DNA of 64,000 nt from Hypoxylon rubiginosum (Eukaryota; Ascomycota; Sordariomycetes; Xylariales; Hypoxylaceae). The stretch spans positions 62,001-126,000 of the forward strand of contig CADCXA010000041.1 of NCBI GenBank assembly GCA_902806565.1, written 5' to 3'. Positions within the stretch are counted from its first letter, which is position 1, and the number at the start of each line of letters is the position of its first letter. The notes under the pieces were generated by a model. It had not been told where the DNA came from and ran no database searches. It worked only from the letters and a program-made list of their open reading frames with translations. Shown here piece after piece: positions 57,601 through 64,000 of the stretch. Both the position numbers and the translations under genes were made by a program.

Positions 57601-60600
57601 CGCGACACTGATAGACAGGGGCATCTCCCGTAGGACCTCGCCCCCAGAACGGTCTGTAGCATCTTTACTGTATTCTCCTGTTTCCGGTTTCTTTACAGGA
57701 GAAATTACAGGACGATCAGCACCAATGTCACGTTGGTCCTCGTCTGAGCTGCTATGGTTGCAATCACTCACGGTGTATTCCGGCCTATCACGAACACAGA
57801 CAGAACACCACGGGAGCCGATTGGTTCTTGGAGTTAAGGCGAATTTCTATACATTTTATCTCCAACATATGCTCTGTTGAGCTCGGAGCAGGGGATTTGT
57901 GTTTTCAATTATCCTTTATGTCCAAACACGGTTCAGCTCGCAATAGCCTTCATACAATACTGTGCACAACACTCTGCCCAATAAGCAAATTGTGTTTTCT
58001 GGGCTAACTGGTCCTCCTTTTCGACGCTTGTTGAAGTCTAGGGACGAGGATTAGACATTTATCGGAGATCCTAGAGTCTCGATAGTATAGCAATCCCACG
58101 ACTATGGCGTCGGTATCGGCTTATGTATCCAATCAACAGCTAATGTGACCCACCTAGCCACAACGCCCCGAACACCGCATCTCTTATCACCCCCCGGAAC
58201 GTTGCAGCACCGAATTCCAGGCAGATGGAGCCCGCGGACATCTCAGTAGCACAACTAGTATGCTGTGTGTCGACAGCAACGATGGTGACATCTCCAAGTT
58301 GAGATAGCCAATAAGATCTCAGCATCGCTTATGAAAGACGACTTGAGCTTCATTATCAAAGGACCTAACTTCCACGATAAACACTAGCCCATGATACATG
58401 ATACATGATACTTATTTGTCAGACTTTTCAGCTTCGCTTTGAACCCACGTTACTATTTCGCTATTCGTCGAACTCACATACAATCGAATACAGATAGCTC
58501 AGCGGTAATCTCTACCATGTACAGGTACTCACCAAGAGAGCGACTTGTATACTTGAAACTAGCACTAGTTTAATCCAGAGGTTAGCGGGCCTGACGGGAG
58601 CTGAAAAAACGAGGCCAACCAACAGGTTCGATACCTACCTTTTATTCGGCACATCTCACAGTCTCCACCACGTAAACGATGGAATGCAAACTTCTCTGCG
58701 CAACCCTCCACGGCATCTAGGTACCTGCACGGTTACAGATATTCCTGGATTATCGGTTATCGTTTCCGTCTGAAAGCCAGCCAGCATCGGAAAAGTACAA
58801 GCGTATTTATAACGACCTCAATTCCCTAGGTAAGCTATAGAATTCACCAATGAAACGTCCAAGGAATATGCTGCTTTCAGATGGCAGCATCTTTAGGATC
58901 ACCACTACTATAGCACTTGTAGAAATTCACCATGGCTACCTAGGTAGTAGGATACGAGACGGCATGCTAGGCAAGAGTTTGCGGTCCATATATTACATGC
59001 TTTCTCGAATATATCTGGGGTAAGCCACACAGCTGAACGAGAATCGTCGAACCTAGTCCTCCTTCCAGAATCGGTGTTCGACTGTCGATATGGGCACGCG
59101 ATCCCAACTAGGTATTGACTACGATATCCGAGCAACATGTGACTAAAGCTCCTGTCAACGGATAGGACACTCGGACAGTTTGAAGTTCCCGATCTATACG
59201 TTCTAATACCTAGATATAGCCGGAGTCATCGCTGGGTAGAATGCCGTACAGCCCAACAAGGGCATCATGGTATTGTAGGTACCTAGCTACGGCTAACTAG
59301 CTGACTAGCAAGCCTAGCAGTCCTAAGCCATCACGTTGGTAGCACAACAGATCGCCAGCGACAAGCAAAAAAAACGTTCGCACTATTGCGCTACAAATCC
59401 AAGACATGGAGGAGCATATGTACATCATACTATGAGACCTCAGAATCAATTGTTCTGAGACCGAGCTACTGCTCCACGGGTATCCTGGCGGCCCTCCGCA
59501 TGAACGAATGTAAACGTGAACAAACCACCAGCTACCTGGTCAGGCTGGTCCGGCGCGCTTTTGCTTCTAGCAATCCTTGTTGCCCGGTCATTTCATCTTA
59601 AAAGAGCTGACGAATCTTCTAGGCGTGTTACTGTTACGGGAGAGTTACCAGAAATCAATTAATTGTTTCCTAATTTACGCTGAAAGGTTAGCCAATATTG
59701 GTTACACGCAACGAAGACCCTGACCGCACGTACGTGAAGATGCATCTGATATCCCGGACCTCGTGTCGCTGCGGGAAGCTCTTCATGCAGGGACCCCTCC
59801 TTCGGTCTTGCTGTCGACCTTCTCATTGGCACGATCCATGGAGCTACCACTTAGCTGGTATATCGAAGGCGTAAATGGGATTTAGCATTCCGCATCGCGC
59901 CTCACTTTTTCCGCGGGGACTAAATTGTGTGGCTTACCCTTGAGACGACTCTCGGCTCACGCATGCGGCCCGAGTCACTGGGTCTCCCGATCCCGTACCA
60001 ACCGTCTGGGTTTCATGCCACAGCTTTGCTGCTATGTACAGCTGCCCTTACCCGTTGAGCTAATACGATACGATTCGTTAACCAGTCGATTCTGCAGCGG
60101 AGTGACCCTGAGGGGAAGCTTTTGATCCAATGCGAATAGAGTCGAGACAAGACAGCTACGGAGGGTTTAAGAATACCTTCAAGTGTCTCCAAACAAATTC
60201 ATTTGCAAGTCACTACGATCCGGTAGGTCTACCAACGAGCCTAGCTAACTTTGAGGAGACGATAGAATAATGTAAACAGAGGGTGGTTGTTCAGCTGCCT
60301 AAAAATAACCATACAATCAACCAACATCCAATCCCTACAATTTCTCACTAATACCCACGGATCGAGGTGCGTCTTGAAACGGATGGTAATAATAGCCAGC
60401 GTTGCAAAGCCGACAAGGTTACGCGAGAGTCCTTTCGATAGGTCTAGGTATGTTGGAGGGGCGTATCAAATCAAAAGTGCATGCTTTCAGCTCTGCTCGT
60501 CACCGTCACGGTATCCAAGGCAGCCAAGCCAGGCAGCCAGGGAGACGTGACGAATGATGAAATTGTTACCAGACAGCGCTCATTTACCTTGGCCAATCAA

Positions 60601-60977
60601 GGCTCGTCCTATTGGTGCTACTAACAGGGGTAGCTCCAAGTTCAAAATGTCAACCAAAAAAAAACGGCACGTCACATTTCTCGAAGGGAGCTAGAATCCT
60701 TGCCTTGCGATCCCATCCCACATGGTTGGTCTTGGGTGTGCCTGGGTGTGCAATTTCTGGCAGGTATTCTCGCAAGCCCTGGGTAAGCGGCGCTCCGGCG
60801 GCAAGGGCGTTTCCCGCGATCTGGGTCTGCTATGCGTTCCCCGATGATCGAGCATGGGGGTCAAGCAAACAACGTCCGGGGTTATCGCCCACACGGACGC
60901 GTCCGAGGTGCGCCAGCCCTGCGATCATGCAGCCTCCTCGCTGCCGTCAGCCGCCACCGCACGGGGGTCAACTACAA
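54676..60977. other. Long gene-poor region
   Basis: About 6.3 kb in which no frame is convincing on either strand. It holds an A/G-only tract (about 55143-55200), a CCAAGGG-type repeat (about 56080-56130), an ATGATAC triplet repeat (58391-58412) and several ACCTAGGT motifs (for example 58936 and 59277-59286). A minus-strand frame at 57771-57469 is discussed among the rejected items. Confidence 0.5.
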
Positions 60978-61039
60978 TACGTACATACGTACATACATAT
61001 ACATACATACATACATACATACATACATACATACATACA
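60978..61039. repeat. Tetranucleotide microsatellite (CATA/TACA)n
   Basis: About 15 units of ACAT/CATA, slightly interrupted by ACGT units at the left end. Confidence 0.95.
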
Positions 61040-61146
61040 ACCCACTGGAAGATCCAAGGGAAGGGGCGGACGCTACCCTATTCAGGCTTTTGCTATAACT
61101 CCGCGCGACGGAAACAGGGACCCTTGAGAAGCCGGAGAACGGTTCG

Positions 61147-61190
61147 ATGCGTGCGGGCATGCATGCGTGCATGAGCGCGCACGCACGTAC
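61147..61190. repeat. Alternating purine-pyrimidine tract
   Basis: A GC-rich stretch of GTGCG/CATGCATG/GCGCGCACGCACG alternation, with potential for Z-DNA formation; no coding meaning is seen. Confidence 0.6.
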
Positions 61191-61200
61191 ATTACACTAC

Positions 61201-61228
61201 ATTACCATTACCATTACCATTACCATTC
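61201..61228. repeat. Hexanucleotide microsatellite (ATTACC)n
   Basis: Just over four ATTACC units. This is not the fungal telomere repeat (TTAGGG/CCCTAA). Confidence 0.9.
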
Positions 61229-61591
61229 TTTTTTTCTTCCTCTTTATAATAAGCAACTTTGGTAGAGTTACATCATCCCGTCGTATGGGCCACGTCCCGT
61301 GGGTAATAACCCGCCGGTCCCGCCCTGCTGCACGACTGCACGACTGCACGATACCTTATATACCGGTGTACATATGTATGAGCGACCGGTTTTTACCCCA
61401 GTAAAACGGGACCCAAGCCCACGAGGTCGCCATGTCGCGACCCGTCCTTCCCTACGCCGGCTACCCTTGCTACATACCTCATGCCTACTTCCTACCTACC
61501 ACCTACCAGCCTGCCTACCTACATCTATGTACATACATACTCCGTACAGTGGACCGCCAATACCTCCTAACGGGCAGCCTGCTTTTCTTTT

Positions 61592-61612
61592 CTGCTGCTG
61601 CTGCTGCTGCTC
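61592..61612. repeat. Trinucleotide microsatellite (CTG)n
   Basis: Six or seven CTG units, outside any supported gene. Confidence 0.85.
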
Positions 61613-63239
61613 GCTGAATATCCGCAGCAGCAAGTTTTCCATATCATTGGAGATTGTGGCGTCCGCATATGTCGTGATACCCGAACCTTCCTAGCTTTCC
61701 AAGGTTCCCTGGCGCGGCTTGCTCGCAAAAAAAAAGAAATTTAGGTAATCATTATCTTTTTTTTCCTGCAAAAACGGCCTTTTTTATTATTTTATTTTCC
61801 AATATCCGCCGGTCGTGTGTGCGGATTATCCGCGCGAGGCTTTCGGCCCCCTCCTCCCCCTTCCCACAGGCGACGATCTCCCAAAAGTTCGCAACTTGCC
61901 AGGTACCTGGTAGCGTCGACGGATCGCCGGTTACCCGCTGCCTATCCCAGGGCGGGTACGCAGCCTGGCAGCAAAAGCATATGGGTACGGTTTCATTGTT
62001 TTTTTGGAGATCAGGCACCCCTTGTCGAATTGAAAGGAGAAGAAGGCGAAAGAAACAAAAATTCGGGTGTGCTTCGTTCTTCAATGTGTGTGCGCGTGTG
62101 TGTATCCTGTCCTATCGAGGAAATTTATGTGCCGGCCGCCAGCTAACTCCCGTACCCTAGGTCGAGTGAGGCTGGTAGGGTTTTGCCTTTTTCGCCTCAA
62201 TGAGCTGGCTACCTAGGATGGGTGGTGTCGTCCCTCGCCTGACCCCATTGATCAATCAGAACCCCTAACACCTCACCATCTCCGGTGAATTGTTCGTCGT
62301 CTTTCTCCATTTTGCCTCGACGGAGTCGTGTCGTTCCGTACGAATAGGGAAAGTCTTGGCTACATATCTCTTGTTCAGCAGGTTCGAAAAGCTGGCCAGA
62401 TCTTCTTCCAATGCCCTCAGGCACACCGACGGCCTTACAGGCAATGATGCGTACCTGGCGTACCGAATATGAAGATGTTCTGGACACCGGATGATCCTGC
62501 TTCTATCGCCGGATGCGGGAGTGAGGATGTCGTTCCCTTGGCAGTGTGTCCGTGATCATAAGGCTACTGTGACTGTTGAAGGTCCCACACCCTTTCCAGT
62601 ATTCATGGAAACCATCGCAAGCAATGTCGTATCCAATCATTGTTGACCAAACACAGTGAACAAGTGCATGTGTGGACATTAGTAGCGCTCGGCTAGTAGG
62701 AGTCGAGCCTCGTCAAGTACTGGTCGTGAATCAGCACATTTGCATATGCTGATCTATCAACAAACCCCCATTGCTCGCTTCGCCAGGGGTACGATAGTTA
62801 CATGTTTTCATACATGTATCAATGAAGGACGTTGCTGAGACATTAATATGCCGAACTCAGTCCCTGGTTTAAGCATACGACACTAGTTTCATAGTCCAAA
62901 GCGTGAAGTTTCATAAGAGCAAAGCTCGAGAGCGTGGAAGATGTCTTGATATTCCCAAGGGCAGATGATCTCTTATAGAAGTGCCATTGAGTAAGTCGTG
63001 CATGACTATGCTCCAGATAGCTGTAGAAAACGAACAGCATCATAATAGCATGTAGCGTTCGTTTTATTATTTACCTGTATCTCAAGTCTGCTAGTCTTCA
63101 ATACTGCCTTAGTGTTACAATTCACATATTTCACACTTGAGTGCTCGACTAATATATCTGCCATTCTTTACTGCGTTCTAGATAATCCAAATATAAAAGG
63201 TGATGATAGAAAGTAAAATGAAAAATAAAAATAAAAACG
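61613..63239. other. Gene-poor region before the tRNA
   Basis: No convincing coding frame; includes an ACCTAGG motif near 62210. The A/T-rich run just before 63240 contains the oligo-T terminator (on the minus strand) of the tRNA gene. Confidence 0.5.
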
Positions 63240-63326
63240 AACCGCACCTGGGACTCGAACCCAGAATCTTCGGCTTCCAAATCTTCTTGTAGAAGGCCGA
63301 CGAGTTAACCATTTCTCTAGTGCGGC
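63240..63326 (-). tRNA. tRNA-Arg (UCU) with a 14-nt intron
   Basis: Read on the minus strand from 63326: acceptor GCCGCAC pairs with GTGCGGT (one G-U pair), D-stem GAG/CTC, anticodon stem TCGGC/GCCGA, T-stem CTGGG/CCCAG with loop TTCGAGT. The anticodon TCT is at 63293-63291, preceded by T33 and followed by A37. The intron is 63289-63276, at the canonical position after base 37. A TTTTT terminator follows within a few bases of the 3' end. The discriminator base appears to be T. The exact intron borders are by position and could shift by one base. Confidence 0.9.
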
Positions 63327-64000
63327 CTCTTAACACCATTAGACCATTAGGCTACTTCCGGGGTAGTAATGGATGTTCTTGCTGCCTCTGTTTGATAATG
63401 GTATATATTAAGGAAGGTGCTGGGGAACTTGCTAGGATGACAAAACCTTACGTGTTTTCCACCGATACGACGATAGCACCGCTAACTACACCTAGGCGAT
63501 TTATGCCTTTGGATTGAACAGCTCTTTCCCTTCTTTAATATTGCCTTATGGTCTTACCAAGTGGCACCTATCTTTTATATTTCTTGCAGAGCAAGCACTG
63601 GAACTATGTGAAAGTAACTCGGTACGGACTGAGTATTTCAACCAGGGACACGGGTAACTGGATATCGCCCTATGGCCATCTTCCAAATAGTATACCTCAG
63701 TTTGATGCCAGGAAGGCCCTTTTATAGAAAACTATCTACCGCAATGCATCTAGGATGTCTCGGGACTGACTAGGACGTGTGCTGGATACACAAAAGTTGA
63801 CGTGTTGGTTCTAAGAATGTGGTGCAAGTTCTATGGATGCCTGACTCCTCATAGTTAACGTGGATGTTACCTACCTAGGTAGATAGCTTGAAAGAAGTCG
63901 TCACTCAGGACGTGCCCACATTCTGGACCAAATCCCCTGATCTGGTCATAATCTGAGGTGCTACAACAGCTGCAGGTCCTTTGTCCTAAACCGGTATTGT
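63327..64000. other. Right-end intergenic sequence
   Basis: No gene or RNA recognised. Contains the clearest copy of the dispersed motif, TTACCTACCTAGGTAGATAG, at about 63868-63887. Confidence 0.5.

Noticed and set aside
57469..57771. 100-codon minus-strand frame with a segment MPLSISVAGLIAQVM resembling the start of fungal STAND proteins
   Set aside because: No ATG at the frame start, no continuation into a domain on either side and no splice partner found; resemblance is too short.
60612..61127. 171-codon plus-strand frame
   Set aside because: Runs through the CATA microsatellite (HTYIHTYIHT-type translation), low complexity, no ATG context or homology.
60978..61228. CRISPR-like or telomere-like array
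   Set aside because: Units are 4 and 6 bases without spacers and do not match TTAGGG; they are ordinary microsatellites.

Overview
The window is nuclear DNA of a filamentous ascomycete (Pezizomycotina, probably a Sordariomycete; the genus cannot be read from sequence alone). The evidence is many short GT-AG introns (mostly 48-121 nt), HET and NACHT-ankyrin genes, a laccase with the ascomycete C-terminal processing site, a fungus-only Mediator subunit, and a retroelement saturated with C-to-T/G-to-A changes of the kind made by repeat-induced point mutation (RIP).

Left part (1-9.6 kb): the C-terminal end of a Zn2Cys6-type regulator-like protein, a five-exon MFS monocarboxylate-type transporter, a NACHT-ankyrin (fungal NLR-like) gene on the minus strand, and a small cysteine-containing secreted protein. 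The NLR-like gene carries an in-frame stop and a damaged P-loop, both in RIP dinucleotide contexts.

AT block (9,583-16,524): almost 7 kb of nearly pure A/T. It is a complete LTR retrotransposon relic with two 323-bp LTRs and a 5-bp target duplication (CAGGG), mutated beyond coding recognition. It is followed by a small coiled-coil ORF, a single-exon HET-domain gene and about 2.9 kb without a recognisable gene.

Middle (23.3-30.5 kb): a full-length ABCC-type ABC transporter and an Irc22-like ER membrane protein.

31.1-48.8 kb: seven enzyme genes with no housekeeping gene between them: 2-oxoglutarate/Fe(II) oxygenase, O-methyltransferase, FAD monooxygenase, laccase, short-chain dehydrogenase, a divergent DAHP synthase (first shikimate-pathway step) and a sulfatase. 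They lie between two housekeeping-type genes (Irc22-like and Med5). No polyketide synthase, NRPS or terpene enzyme is present. I read this as a candidate cluster for a shikimate-derived phenolic metabolite. The DAHP synthase keeps its metal ligands but has lost the conserved residues of the feedback-inhibitor pocket. This is the best candidate in the window for an undescribed system.

Right part (49.4-64 kb): Med5 (six exons), a conserved fungal protein of unknown function, then about 8.5 kb without a convincing gene but with microsatellites, and an intron-containing tRNA-Arg(UCU) near the end. All exon boundaries were deduced by eye from splice consensus, reading-frame continuity and family conservation; none is backed by transcripts.
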